Assembly (NCBI GenBank): GCA_947494695.1
Contig: CANLWB010000007.1
Location: 248,001-312,000 of the forward strand
Origin: an uncultured Flavobacteriaceae bacterium
GTDB lineage: Bacteria; Bacteroidota; Bacteroidia; Flavobacteriales; Flavobacteriaceae
Length of the DNA: 64,000 nt
Direction of reading: 5' to 3'
Made by a program: the position numbers and the translations under genes
Shown: positions 35,706 to 45,350 of the stretch, piece by piece
Numbering within the stretch: the stretch's first letter is position 1
How the letters are laid out: each line of letters starts with the position of its first letter
The notes under the pieces: model-generated
The model's input: the letters and a program-made list of their open reading frames with translations, nothing else
Databases searched by the model: none
Told to the model about the DNA's origin: nothing

Positions 35706-38105
35706 ATGAAAGACTATCTATTGATACTATGCTATTGTGCCCTGAATATCACATTTGCACAAGAGTGTGATTATACATTTTCTGGTGAAATTCATGATTT
35801 TCATGATGGTTCACCAATCGTAAATGCAACTATTTACATAAAGAATATAGACAAATATACCACTACAGATCTTAGTGGTAAATTCGTTATGGAAAACCTG
35901 TGCTCTGGTGAAATTAACATTGTGGTTTCACATGTAGGTTGTAAAGACAAGATTCTAAATGTTAATATTCAAAAAAACACTTACAAAACTATTAATTTAG
36001 AACATCATTTTGAAGAGCTGCATGTTGTTGAAATAAAGGGAAACAATCCAAATAAAGTTACTCAAACCGCTCAGGAAACACTTTTAAAGGCAAAAACGAT
36101 TGAGCGTTATAGTTCGCTTAGTCTTGGAGATGCCTTAAAAGAGGTTAGTGGCGTGTCTTCTATCAATACCGGTAATACCATAGTTAAACCTATAATAAAT
36201 GGTTTACATAGTAGTCGAATAGCTATTATAACCAATGGAGTTCGTTTACAGGATCAGGAATGGGGTATAGAGCATGCACCAAATGTTGATTTGGGTTCGG
36301 TTGGAGATATTAGCGTTATTAAAGGTTCTAATGCTCTGGCATATGGAGGTGGAGCCATTGGAGGTGTTGTTGTTTTAAATCCGTTAAAAATAATTTTAAA
36401 GGATTCTCTTTATGGAAAATCTATTGTAAACGGACAAAGCAACGGACGAGGTTTTAGCTTTAACTCTTCCCTTGCAAAAACCTATACAAAAGGATGGTAT
36501 ATAAATGCAACTACTTCCTTAAAAGACTTTGGCGATTTTAAAACCCCAAATTACAATTTAACCAATACCGGGTTAAACAGTATGGGTTTTTCACTGGGAG
36601 CGGGATACAAAACTCTGGAAAAGGGATTTAATGTTTCTTACAATTACCTTAATAATGAAATAGGTATTTTAAGGGCCTCTCATATAGGAAATATTGAGGA
36701 TTTGGTGAACGGAATAAACGATTCACAGCCAAATGTTATTAAACCATTTAACCGGGATATCAATGACCCAAGACAAGAGGTGACACATCAGGTATTTATG
36801 ATCGATCTTTATAAACGGTTTAAAAAACTTGGGCGTTGGGAACTTCAGTACGATTATCAAAATAATCAACGTTTTGAGTTCGATATACGCGTTGGAGATG
36901 ATAGAGATAAGCCTGCACTGGACTTAAACTTAAAAACACATAATATCACATCCAGTATTAAAGTTGATGCCTTCGAAAATATTAAGTATAACTTTGGTGT
37001 AAACGGGACGTATCAAACTAATTTTGCGAACCCCGATACTGGTGTTAGACGATTAATTCCAGATTACGACAAGTTCGATCTAGGTGTTTTTGCAATCTCT
37101 AATATGAAGCTTGGTAATACTACTAATTTGGATTTGGGATTACGCTATGATTTCAGCCGTATTGATGCCAAAAAATTCTATTTAACAAGTAGATGGGAAG
37201 AACGTAATTACGATGCCCTTTTTCCCGATTTGGTTATAGAAAGTTTGTCATCGCAGGTATTAACAAATCCGGTTTTCGATTATCATAATATGTCAGTTTC
37301 AGCAGGAATTTCACATGATTTTAATAAGAAACATTCGGTGATATTCAATTATGGTTTTTCACAAAGGCCTCCTAACCCATCTGAGCTGTTTAGTGATGGT
37401 TTGCATCATTCTGCCGCCAGAATAGAATTGGGAGATTTACAAACTGACAAAGAAACATCGAACAGGTTTTCAGCCACTTATAAATACAAAAGTGATCATG
37501 TTTCATTAGTACTGGAAGGTTTTTATAATCAGATTAACAATTTTATTTATATTGTTCCAACAGGAACCGAACAAACTATAAGAGGAGCCTTTCCTGTTTG
37601 GAATTTTCAACAAACCAATGCCAGATTATTAGGATTAGACCTTTCTGCTAATTATACTCATAACGAGCACTGGGCTTTAAACAACAAATCTTCGATAATA
37701 AAAGGTAGAGATATCAAAGCAAAACAAGCATTGATTGAAATGCCTTCGTTTAAGAGTGTGAGTGCATTAAAGTTCTCTAATAAAAAATGGATGCTTCTTA
37801 ATACCGAATTACAAAGTGAATTGGTATTGAGACAAAATGAGTATCCTGATAATAATTTCGAGGCCTTTATTCCAACGACAGGAGAATATGTTCTGGTAGA
37901 TATAAGTACACCACCGTCCACTTATCATTTACTACACTTTCAAAGTGATATCACATTAAACTTATCGAAGAAAACAACATTAAACGTTAGCTTAAACGTT
38001 AAAAATATATTCAATACTTCCTATAGAGAATACCTTAACAGATTAAGATACTTTGCTGATGACTTAGGAAGGAATGTTATGTTACAATTAAAATTGAATT
38101 ATTAA
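35706..38105 (+). CDS. TonB-dependent receptor, likely for a transition metal
   Basis: 799 residues with a signal peptide (ending ITFAQ), a carboxypeptidase-like domain (20-100), a plug (GDALKEVSGVSSINTGNTIV, NGVRLQDQEWGIEHAP, VIKGSNALAYGGGAIGGVV) and a barrel ending MLQLKLNY. The plug differs from SusC and resembles ZnuD-type metal receptors, including HAPNVD. The preceding gene encodes a His-rich protein and the following gene a lipoprotein, 17 bp away. That pattern supports metal uptake, but the metal is not readable. Start at 35706 is chosen over an out-of-frame ATG at 35702. Confidence 0.85.
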   Translation: MKDYLLILCYCALNITFAQECDYTFSGEIHDFHDGSPIVNATIYIKNIDKYTTTDLSGKFVMENLCSGEINIVVSHVGCKDKILNVNIQKNTYKTINLEHHFEELHVVEIKGNNPNKVTQTAQETLLKAKTIERYSSLSLGDALKEVSGVSSINTGNTIVKPIINGLHSSRIAIITNGVRLQDQEWGIEHAPNVDLGSVGDISVIKGSNALAYGGGAIGGVVVLNPLKIILKDSLYGKSIVNGQSNGRGFSFNSSLAKTYTKGWYINATTSLKDFGDFKTPNYNLTNTGLNSMGFSLGAGYKTLEKGFNVSYNYLNNEIGILRASHIGNIEDLVNGINDSQPNVIKPFNRDINDPRQEVTHQVFMIDLYKRFKKLGRWELQYDYQNNQRFEFDIRVGDDRDKPALDLNLKTHNITSSIKVDAFENIKYNFGVNGTYQTNFANPDTGVRRLIPDYDKFDLGVFAISNMKLGNTTNLDLGLRYDFSRIDAKKFYLTSRWEERNYDALFPDLVIESLSSQVLTNPVFDYHNMSVSAGISHDFNKKHSVIFNYGFSQRPPNPSELFSDGLHHSAARIELGDLQTDKETSNRFSATYKYKSDHVSLVLEGFYNQINNFIYIVPTGTEQTIRGAFPVWNFQQTNARLLGLDLSANYTHNEHWALNNKSSIIKGRDIKAKQALIEMPSFKSVSALKFSNKKWMLLNTELQSELVLRQNEYPDNNFEAFIPTTGEYVLVDISTPPSTYHLLHFQSDITLNLSKKTTLNVSLNVKNIFNTSYREYLNRLRYFADDLGRNVMLQLKLNY

Positions 38106-38122
38106 TCATTAAAAAATCAAAA

Positions 38123-38692
38123 ATGAAAAACTTAAAAAACATTTATATTTTACCATTATTAGCACTATTTTTTATGGCTTGTTCTAATGACGATGATACT
38201 CCTGTTCCAGTTATTGAAGAAGAAGTCATTACAACCATGACTGCCACATTGGTACCAAATGGAGGTGGAACAACGATTACGCTTCAAACTCGCGATTTAG
38301 ATGGGAAAGACGGACCAAATGCTCCTGTTCTTGACATTTCCGGTAATTTAGCAGCTAACACGACCTATACAGGTAGCATTGAGATTTTAAATGAAACTGA
38401 ATCTCCTGCTGAAGACATTACGGAAGAAATTGAAGAAAAAGACGAGGAGCACCAGTTCTTTTTTCAAGCTACAAACTCCATCGCAACCTTCACTTATAGT
38501 GATCAAGACGGAGACGGTAACCCAATTGGTTTAAGCTTTACGCTTACAACAGGAAGTGCAGGTACAGGAACTATTACCATTACCCTAAAACATGAGCCTA
38601 ATAAAACGGCTAGTGGTGTAAAAGATGGTGATATTACAAATGCCGAAGGTGAAACCGACGTTAGCGCCTCTTTTAATGTGACTGTTCAGTAA
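38123..38692 (+). CDS. Lipoprotein partner of the TonB receptor
   Basis: 189 residues with a lipoprotein signal (FFMAC, Cys20) then SNDDDTPVP. The remainder is an all-beta domain: TTMTATLVPNGGGTTITLQT, YTGSIEILNET, FTYSDQDGDGNPIGL and GTITITLKHEPNK. In flavobacteria such proteins next to a receptor are often labelled 'type 1 periplasmic binding fold', which I think is the annotation here. It begins 17 bp after the receptor, and likely presents ligand at the cell surface. A strong terminator closes the run. Confidence 0.7.
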   Translation: MKNLKNIYILPLLALFFMACSNDDDTPVPVIEEEVITTMTATLVPNGGGTTITLQTRDLDGKDGPNAPVLDISGNLAANTTYTGSIEILNETESPAEDITEEIEEKDEEHQFFFQATNSIATFTYSDQDGDGNPIGLSFTLTTGSAGTGTITITLKHEPNKTASGVKDGDITNAEGETDVSASFNVTVQ

Positions 38693-38713
38693 TAGAATTC
38701 ACCACATAAAAAC

Positions 38714-38747
38714 AAAAAATCCCTTTAAAATAAAAGGGATTTTTTTT
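38714..38747. terminator. Bidirectional rho-independent terminator
   Basis: AAAAAATCCCTTT (38714-38726) pairs with AAAGGGATTTTTT (38733-38745) across a 6-base loop, with T-run on both strands. It ends the metal-uptake run. Confidence 0.85.
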
Positions 38748-38846
38748 GCTCAAAACTCAATAAAATCATAAACATTTGTTTAGGATTTAACAGTTTTATG
38801 AACAATAAAGACTTATATTGGAAGCTACCTAACAAAGTAATCTCCA

Positions 38847-40907
38847 TTGAACAACTATTATTTTCTTTTCATATCCCTTCTTCTTTCTTTTAATATTTAT
38901 GCTCAAAATGATGATTTTGATGTGATTTTGGATAGCATTCAAGAGTTAAGAAAATTATGTAAAGACGAATCCATTGATTTGGATTTCAGGTTTAAATTTG
39001 CATTAAAAGCAAGCGAATTATCTCATAAAAGAGAAATTGACACAACCATTTTACAATCTAATAAAAGTCTAATGGAGATTTACCTCGTTATGGGTGAACA
39101 GGAAATATACAGAGATATTAACTTTAAAAACTTAAAGTTAGCTAGTAAACTTAATGACTCCATTGAAATAGCCCATGCTAATCGTAATTTGGCTTGGTAC
39201 CATCAAAATACCCAATTTCATGTTGATAGTGCCTATGCATATAGTAATAAAGCTCTGATTCTATATAGAAAACTCAAAGATATAGAAAATGAAAGCCTCA
39301 CATTAAGCTATATAGCAGATTTACAAAAAAATGAACATGATTATCTTAATAGTAATGCCAATCTCGTAAAAGCTATTAATTTATTAAAATTACTCCCTGA
39401 AGACGATACAATTCTTGATTATTTAATTGGCTATTATAATCAAATTGGACTTAACTCAAAAAACTCAAAACTTTACGAAGAGGCCATTGAATATTTCAAT
39501 AAGTCCCTTATTATCAATAACAAATTACCTGACAAGTATGATTATAATTTTGAAGGACATGAAAATATAAACAAGTATTTTAACTACCTAAGTGCTAAAC
39601 TCAATTTGGCAGAAGTATATAAAGAAAAAAAAAATCACAAAAGAGCCTTATCTATTTATAAAGAATTACTCAAAGATAAGGACTTACAGCAAAAAGCCCC
39701 CTTAACCCATCTTATCATAATTAATAATAAGGCATACACACTGTTTCTGTCTAAAAATAAAAAAACAAATTATATCAAATCTCTTTTTAATGAGGCTTAC
39801 AAAATAAGTGATAGTTTAGATGCATACTATGAATTAGTAGCAGGAGGAAACGATATGGCAGAGTTTTACCTGGCTATTAACCAAAAAGATTCTGCTCGTA
39901 TTCTCTCTAAAAGATCATATACAATTGGTAAACAAATTAGAAACAACTACGAAGTTTCCAGAGCCCTCTTAACCCTTTCCAAAATAGAGGAAGGTGAAGC
40001 TGGAAAACAATATTTATACGAACATATCAGACTTAATGATAGCCTTCTGGACATTGAACGAGCAGCCAGAAACAAGTTCGCCAGAATCCAATATGAAACC
40101 GATAATTACAAAAACGAAACCGAGCGGTTGGCTGCTCAAAACATTTTAATTGTGGTTATTGGACTTATTCTTATTCTAATCTTTATGCTTGTTTTTACTA
40201 TTAGGGTTCAAATTACCAAAAATAAAATTCTTCGCTTTGAAAGTGAACGGCAAAAGGCCAATGAGGAAATTTATACCCTTATGATTAGGCAACAGGCCAA
40301 AATTGAGGAAGGACGTCTTTTGGAGCGTCATCGTATTTCAGAGGAGTTACATGATGGGATTCTAAACAGATTATTGGGAACCCGATTGGCTTTGGAGTTT
40401 CTAATTATGAATCAGCAAAACAAAACACAATACAGCCCTCATATTGACGAAATTCAAGCCATTGAAAGAGAAATACGGGATCTATCTCATGAACTTAAAA
40501 ATATTAAGTTAGACACCGATAAGGATTTTATAACCATCTTAAAAGATTATATTGAAAGTCAAAGTAACCTTTATAATTTCCACTATAGCATTAACAGAAA
40601 TGCAGATATAAACTGGGAAGACATCAACGATCTAATAAAAGTAAATTTATATAGAATCATTCAGGAAGCCATTCACAATGTGGTTAAACATGCCAAAGCG
40701 ACTTATATTACTGTTAGTTTTTCTTTAGACAAGAAGCACCTTTGTTTAGATATTAGTGATAATGGTATGGGTTTTAATATAAATCAAGACACAAATGGTA
40801 TTGGTTTAATGAATATAAGATCCCGAGTGTCCAAACTCAATGGTGGGGTTAGTATTCACTCTGAAGTTAAAAAGGGAACGACCATTGTGATACGTATTCC
40901 GCTTTAA
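38847..40907 (+). CDS. TPR-containing sensor histidine kinase (HisKA_3), orphan
   Basis: 686 residues from a TTG start at 38847, chosen because it gives a signal-peptide-like N-terminus (NNYYFLFISLLLSFNIYAQ). Residues about 40-420 are helical repeats consistent with tetratricopeptides (NLVKAINLLK, YEEAIEYFNKSL, AEVYKEKKNHKRALSIYKEL). A single membrane segment spans about 432-455. The kinase core has the phospho-accepting His502 in ELHDGILNRLLGTRLA and the HATPase N, G1 and G2 boxes (QEAIHNVVKHAKA, DNGMGF, GIGLMNIRSR). Such kinases usually pair with a NarL/LuxR-type regulator; none is adjacent. Its stop overlaps the stop of the next, convergent gene. Confidence 0.85.
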   Translation: MNNYYFLFISLLLSFNIYAQNDDFDVILDSIQELRKLCKDESIDLDFRFKFALKASELSHKREIDTTILQSNKSLMEIYLVMGEQEIYRDINFKNLKLASKLNDSIEIAHANRNLAWYHQNTQFHVDSAYAYSNKALILYRKLKDIENESLTLSYIADLQKNEHDYLNSNANLVKAINLLKLLPEDDTILDYLIGYYNQIGLNSKNSKLYEEAIEYFNKSLIINNKLPDKYDYNFEGHENINKYFNYLSAKLNLAEVYKEKKNHKRALSIYKELLKDKDLQQKAPLTHLIIINNKAYTLFLSKNKKTNYIKSLFNEAYKISDSLDAYYELVAGGNDMAEFYLAINQKDSARILSKRSYTIGKQIRNNYEVSRALLTLSKIEEGEAGKQYLYEHIRLNDSLLDIERAARNKFARIQYETDNYKNETERLAAQNILIVVIGLILILIFMLVFTIRVQITKNKILRFESERQKANEEIYTLMIRQQAKIEEGRLLERHRISEELHDGILNRLLGTRLALEFLIMNQQNKTQYSPHIDEIQAIEREIRDLSHELKNIKLDTDKDFITILKDYIESQSNLYNFHYSINRNADINWEDINDLIKVNLYRIIQEAIHNVVKHAKATYITVSFSLDKKHLCLDISDNGMGFNINQDTNGIGLMNIRSRVSKLNGGVSIHSEVKKGTTIVIRIPL

Positions 40908-41188
40908 GCATTATTTAAACGTTTTTTGTCTTCATTTTTGAAAACATAAGTGTATAACCACATAAGTGTAAATGTTGGTATAACATCTAAACCGGGTAAT
41001 GCTTCTTCAACAAAGGTAATCACTCCAGCTATTTTTCCAGGTTTTCCTTTATAAAGTTTAGTCATTAACCAACCCGAAACGGGAGCCCAAACAATATCTG
41101 AAAACTCCCCAACTCCTGGAATTAAAAAAGACACATATCCCATGGCATCTAATACAATTCCAAGAACTAATTTTTTGTATTTATTCAT
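40904..41188 (-). CDS. Small conserved membrane protein
   Basis: 94 residues with three moderately hydrophobic segments (LVLGIVLDAMGYVSFLIPGV, IVWAPVSGWLMTKLY and TFTLMWLYTYVF). Seen as conserved hypothetical protein in Bacteroidota, no known role. Its stop codon overlaps the stop of the histidine kinase gene by 3 bases on opposite strands, so no terminator lies between them. Confidence 0.65.
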   Translation of the reverse strand: MNKYKKLVLGIVLDAMGYVSFLIPGVGEFSDIVWAPVSGWLMTKLYKGKPGKIAGVITFVEEALPGLDVIPTFTLMWLYTYVFKNEDKKRLNNA

Positions 41189-41243
41189 TTAGTAGTATTT
41201 GTTAAAACTAAATATACAAGAAGCATACCAAAACCAAGGGTAA

Positions 41244-41831
41244 CTACTTGCCAATCAGTTTCAAAAACTCATTTCGGGTTTCTATTTTTTCAAATTGTCC
41301 TCTAAATCCAGACGTTGTTGTTATAGAATTTTGCTTTTGAACCCCTCGCATCATCATACACATATGCGATGCTTCCAGTACTACGGCAACCCCCTGAGGT
41401 TTTAGCGTATCGTTAATACAATCTAATATTTGTTCTGTTAAACGCTCCTGTACCTGCAGTCGTCTGGCAAAAACATCCACAATTCTGGGTAGCTTACTTA
41501 ATCCGACAATATGTCCGTTTGGAATATAGGCAATGTGTGCTTTCCCGAAGAATGGCAGAATATGATGCTCGCAAAGCGAATACAATTCAATGTCCTTAAC
41601 AATAACCATTTCGTTATACGATTCTTTAAACATAGCGCCTTTAAGAATCTCCACGGGGTCCTGATGGTATCCTTGAGTTAAAAATTGCATGGCCTTAGCC
41701 GCGCGTTCCGGGGTTTTTAAGAGTCCGTCGCGCTCTGTATCCTCTCCGAGGTCTTCAATAATGCTCTTATACCTGTCTCTAACATCGTCTGTGACCTGCA
41801 TATTATATTCTTCAAATTTTCTGTATGGCAT
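41244..41831 (-). CDS. folE: GTP cyclohydrolase I
   Basis: 195 residues, full length for FolE. It opens GTP to dihydroneopterin triphosphate, the first step of folate and pterin synthesis. The zinc ligands C87, H90 and C158 lie in [17 protein letters not shown] and [10 protein letters not shown]. The first ten residues could be upstream additions, because an internal ATG (MQVTDDV, residue 11) also starts a complete enzyme. A 27-bp palindrome lies upstream, between it and the divergent gene at 42021. Confidence 0.95.
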   Translation of the reverse strand: MPYRKFEEYNMQVTDDVRDRYKSIIEDLGEDTERDGLLKTPERAAKAMQFLTQGYHQDPVEILKGAMFKESYNEMVIVKDIELYSLCEHHILPFFGKAHIAYIPNGHIVGLSKLPRIVDVFARRLQVQERLTEQILDCINDTLKPQGVAVVLEASHMCMMMRGVQKQNSITTTSGFRGQFEKIETRNEFLKLIGK

Positions 41832-41907
41832 ATCCGCTGTGTGTAATGTTCTTTTTCCCCGCTTTCAATGGCTGTAATCTTCAAAGTTTTAAAGTTAAAT
41901 AAATTTT

Positions 41908-41934
41908 AACTTTTAATTAGTAAAATTAAAAGTT
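41908..41934. promoter_or_regulatory. Palindromic site in folE / DUF5916 divergent region
   Basis: AACTTTTAATT (41908-41918) and AATTAAAAGTT (41924-41934) are exact reverse complements around a 5-base spacer. The dyad lies in the divergent promoter region. It could be an operator, though AT-rich palindromes can arise by chance. Confidence 0.5.
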
Positions 41935-41942
41935 CTCAAAAG

Positions 41943-41950
41943 TAATTTTG
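41943..41950 (+). promoter_or_regulatory. -7 promoter element for DUF5916 gene
   Basis: TAATTTTG fits TAnnTTTG; it lies 71-78 bp before the start at 42021, just after the palindromic site. No -33 match. Confidence 0.4.
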
Positions 41951-42020
41951 CTAAAACGTTTAAAAACAGGATAGATTTAATTGCGTTTACCCTTTTATCA
42001 ATCGTCTGACCAACTATCTA

Positions 42021-44537
42021 ATGAAATATATCACTCTAACAATGATAGTTTTGAGTATAACGACCTCTCAAGTTTATGCTCAAAACAAAAAAACACTAAA
42101 TATTTCCAGAACAACAAACGCCCCAAAAATTGATGGTGTTCTTGATGATATCGTCTGGCAAAATACCTTAGAAACTGCAACCGATTTCACACAATTTAGA
42201 CCGGAAATGGGAGTTCAAGCTAAAGATCATCAAAAAACCATTGTAAAAATGGCCTATGATGATAATGCTATTTATATTAGTGCCTACTTAAAAGATAAAC
42301 CCGAAGATATACAAAGGCAACTTACGAGTCGTGATAATTTCGGGCAATCTGATTTTTTTCTCGTGGTACTCAACCCTAATAATGATTCACAAAACGATAC
42401 CGAATTTTTTGTTTACAGCTCCGGAACGCAAGCAGATGCTATAGCTTCTCCAAGTATGGAAGATTGGGAAGATTTTGGGTGGAATGCCGTTTGGGATAGT
42501 GCTGTAAAAATAGTGGAGGATGGTTGGATTGTAGAGATGAAAATTCCATATAGAGCCTTGCGATTCTCTAATGAGAAGGTACAAACCTGGGGGCTCCAGT
42601 TTCACAGACGTTTTAGACTAGATAATTCTCAATATTCTTGGAACCCTATTGACAGATCGAAGGGCTACTTTGGACTTTACCATGGAGAACTAAACGGTAT
42701 TCATGATATAGAACCTCCTACCCGATTAATTTTCTATCCCTTTATTTCAGGGATATCAAACCGTTCTGAAGGTGAAACGGATAATGAAACTAATGTTGGT
42801 TTGGATTTAAAATATGGTATTACAGAAAATTTCACTCTAGATGCCACACTTATACCCGATTTTAGTCAGGCTGCTTTCGATAACCGAAGTCTCAACCTTG
42901 GTCCCTTCGAACAAACGTTTTCTGAACAGCGTCAGTTCTTTAAAGAAGGGGTTGACCTCTTCAATAAAGGACGCTTGTTTTTTTCCAGGCGTATTGGTGG
43001 TGCTCCTGTGGAAAGCGGTGATGTTGAAGACGAACTGCTAAATAACGATGATATTTCTGAAGAGATAGCAGACAATCCTGAAATTACCAAAACTTTAAAT
43101 GCGCTTAAAATCTCAGGACGAAGTAAAAAAGGATTAGGCATTGGCTTTTTTAATGCTATTACCGAAAAAACTCAAGCAAGAATAAAAACTACAGAATATC
43201 TAAGAGATACTGCTACACGTGAAATAACCGATAGTATTGTGTCTTACAGACACCGAGAAACCGAGTCTTTGGCAAACTATAATATTCTGGTGGTTGATCA
43301 GCAATTCGGTTCAAACTCATCTGTGAGCTTAATTAATACTAATGTTACCAGAAACGGTAAATTTAGAGATGCCAATGTTACAGGAGCCTTATTTAATATT
43401 ATTGATAAGAACAACAAGTATAATTATATTGGCGAGCTTAAAATGAGTAATGTAAACTCAAACAGTCATGTGGACACCGGTTTGAGTTCGATGTTCGAGT
43501 TTGGTAAAATTAGCGGGAATTACAGGTATAATATAGGTCATGAGTTAGCAGATAGAACATATGACATTAACGATTTAGGGCTCCAATTAAGAAATAATTA
43601 CAATAATCTTTATGGAGAAATTTCGTATCGTATTTTCGAGCCCACTAAAAAGTTAAATAACTTTAGGGCGAGGTTAACGGCTAAATATAACCGTTTGTAT
43701 AACCCTGGGAGGTACACAGGAAATAGAATACGTCTCGATGTTAGAGGTCAAAATAAAAAGCTACACTGGATTGGAGGAAATATAAACGCTCGCATTGGAA
43801 AACAGTATGATTATTTCGACCCCAGAGACATTGAAAATAACCGGTTCTTCACTTTTAGTAATTTTGTTGCTGGAACCATTTGGATTTTCACAAATAGAAA
43901 TAAACCACTGGCTTTAAGAGCAGAACTGGGAAATGGAGGGCTTATTGAAAAAGGTCGGGATTTATATAACTATTGGTTGGAGTTTGAACCCACATGGCGG
44001 ATTACAGATAAACTTAGAATAAACTATGAATATAAGCAAAGTTCTAGAAACGGCTCACGTGGTTGGGTTGACAATAATGACATTGACATTATTTATGGGG
44101 AGCGTAACCAAATTGAAATAGAGAATAGTTTATCTGCGAGTTATAATTTTTCACCACTAAACGCACTTAGCTTAACGTTTAGAAATTATTGGACCACAGT
44201 AGACTATGATTATGAACTATTTTCCCTGTTAGAAAATGGAACAGTAACTACAGATTCGGGTTATACAATAGAGAATATTGGTTTCGATCCTAATATTAAC
44301 TTTAGTACCTGGAATTTAGACTTACGGTATTCATGGCAATTCGCTCCCGGCAGCCAGATTATCGCCTTATATAGAAATCAATTATTTAATGAAGACACAG
44401 CCTCGAAAGATTCCTATATAAACAGTTTGAATACCCTGTTTGACCAATCTATAGATCATACATTTTCACTTCGTTTGATCTATTTTTTAGATTATAACAA
44501 CCTAAAAAGTATTTTTAAAAATAAAAGAGACTCCTAA
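42021..44537 (+). CDS. DUF5916 outer-membrane protein with CBM9-like domain
   Basis: 838 residues. Signal peptide to about 20 (ending VYAQ). Residues about 30-200 resemble a carbohydrate-binding family 9-like domain (APKIDGVLDDIVWQNTLETA, AYDDNAIYISAYLKDKPEDI, DGWIVEMKIPYRALRF). From about 220 on, the DUF5916 region (YGITENFTLDATLIPDFSQA, EGVDLFNKGRLFFSRRIGG) becomes a probable beta barrel with aromatic C-terminal strands. The function of DUF5916 is unknown; association with surface sugar or lipid handling is conjecture. Monocistronic on the plus strand, with LolD-like ATPase 53 bp later. Confidence 0.85.
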   Translation: MKYITLTMIVLSITTSQVYAQNKKTLNISRTTNAPKIDGVLDDIVWQNTLETATDFTQFRPEMGVQAKDHQKTIVKMAYDDNAIYISAYLKDKPEDIQRQLTSRDNFGQSDFFLVVLNPNNDSQNDTEFFVYSSGTQADAIASPSMEDWEDFGWNAVWDSAVKIVEDGWIVEMKIPYRALRFSNEKVQTWGLQFHRRFRLDNSQYSWNPIDRSKGYFGLYHGELNGIHDIEPPTRLIFYPFISGISNRSEGETDNETNVGLDLKYGITENFTLDATLIPDFSQAAFDNRSLNLGPFEQTFSEQRQFFKEGVDLFNKGRLFFSRRIGGAPVESGDVEDELLNNDDISEEIADNPEITKTLNALKISGRSKKGLGIGFFNAITEKTQARIKTTEYLRDTATREITDSIVSYRHRETESLANYNILVVDQQFGSNSSVSLINTNVTRNGKFRDANVTGALFNIIDKNNKYNYIGELKMSNVNSNSHVDTGLSSMFEFGKISGNYRYNIGHELADRTYDINDLGLQLRNNYNNLYGEISYRIFEPTKKLNNFRARLTAKYNRLYNPGRYTGNRIRLDVRGQNKKLHWIGGNINARIGKQYDYFDPRDIENNRFFTFSNFVAGTIWIFTNRNKPLALRAELGNGGLIEKGRDLYNYWLEFEPTWRITDKLRINYEYKQSSRNGSRGWVDNNDIDIIYGERNQIEIENSLSASYNFSPLNALSLTFRNYWTTVDYDYELFSLLENGTVTTDSGYTIENIGFDPNINFSTWNLDLRYSWQFAPGSQIIALYRNQLFNEDTASKDSYINSLNTLFDQSIDHTFSLRLIYFLDYNNLKSIFKNKRDS

Positions 44538-44590
44538 TCGTTGTGCATAACTCATTAAAGTAGTATTTTCAGTCCTTCAATTATTTCATA

Positions 44591-45253
44591 ATGATTAAAG
44601 CAAAAAACATTCATAAATATTACAACGATTTACATGTCTTAAAAGGTGTAGATCTCCACATAAAAAAAGGTGAAGTTGTTTCTATTGTAGGGGCTTCTGG
44701 TGCTGGAAAGACGACATTGCTTCAAATATTAGGCACTTTAGATTTTCCCGCTTCTAATGAAGGTTTTGAACTGTTAATAAATAATATTGATGTAAAATCT
44801 TTAAATGATAAAAAACTGGCCAAGTTTAGAAATGAACATATTGGGTTTATATTTCAGTTTCATCAATTACTTCCCGAATTTACAGCCGTTGAAAATGTAT
44901 GTTTACCGGCATTTATAAAAGGAACTAAAAAAGCTGATGCTGAAAAACGTGCTATGGAACTTCTAGATTTCTTAGGCTTGTCTCATAGATACGACCATAA
45001 GCCGAATGAACTATCGGGAGGTGAACAACAACGTGTTGCTGTGGCAAGGGCATTAATAAATGATCCCGATCTAATTTTTGCCGATGAACCTTCGGGGAAT
45101 TTAGATAGCGAATCTGCCGAAATGCTACATAGTTTGTTTTTTAAGCTGCGTGATGAATTTGGACAAACTTTTGTAATTGTGACACACAATAAAGAACTGG
45201 CGAATCTGGCTGACAGAAAATTAGTTATGGTTGATGGAAATATTGTAGTTTAA
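44591..45253 (+). CDS. lolD: LolD-like ABC transporter ATPase
   Basis: 220 residues, a typical MacB/LolD-type ATPase. Walker A GASGAGKT is at 34-41, Q-loop Gln at 89, signature LSGGEQQ at 141-147, and Walker B LIFADE at 161-166, with D-loop SGNLD. LolD works with LolC/E to release lipoproteins from the inner membrane. No permease gene is adjacent, so the partner must be elsewhere, as is usual in Bacteroidota. The symbol is by family, not proven. Confidence 0.78.
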   Translation: MIKAKNIHKYYNDLHVLKGVDLHIKKGEVVSIVGASGAGKTTLLQILGTLDFPASNEGFELLINNIDVKSLNDKKLAKFRNEHIGFIFQFHQLLPEFTAVENVCLPAFIKGTKKADAEKRAMELLDFLGLSHRYDHKPNELSGGEQQRVAVARALINDPDLIFADEPSGNLDSESAEMLHSLFFKLRDEFGQTFVIVTHNKELANLADRKLVMVDGNIVV

Positions 45254-45290
45254 ACCATTCATTCTCCATTAACTATACTTCATAGCAAGC

Positions 45291-45328
45291 AAAAAGGCAC
45301 CAAATACTAAGATTCGATGCCCTTTTTT
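45291..45328. terminator. Terminator between convergent genes
   Basis: AAAAAGGCA (45291-45299) pairs with TGCCCTTTTTT (45318-45328) with one bulge, with T-runs on both sides. It lies between the LolD-like gene and the lipoprotein gene. Confidence 0.6.
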
Positions 45329-45350
45329 AAAAAATGATATTATCAATTAA

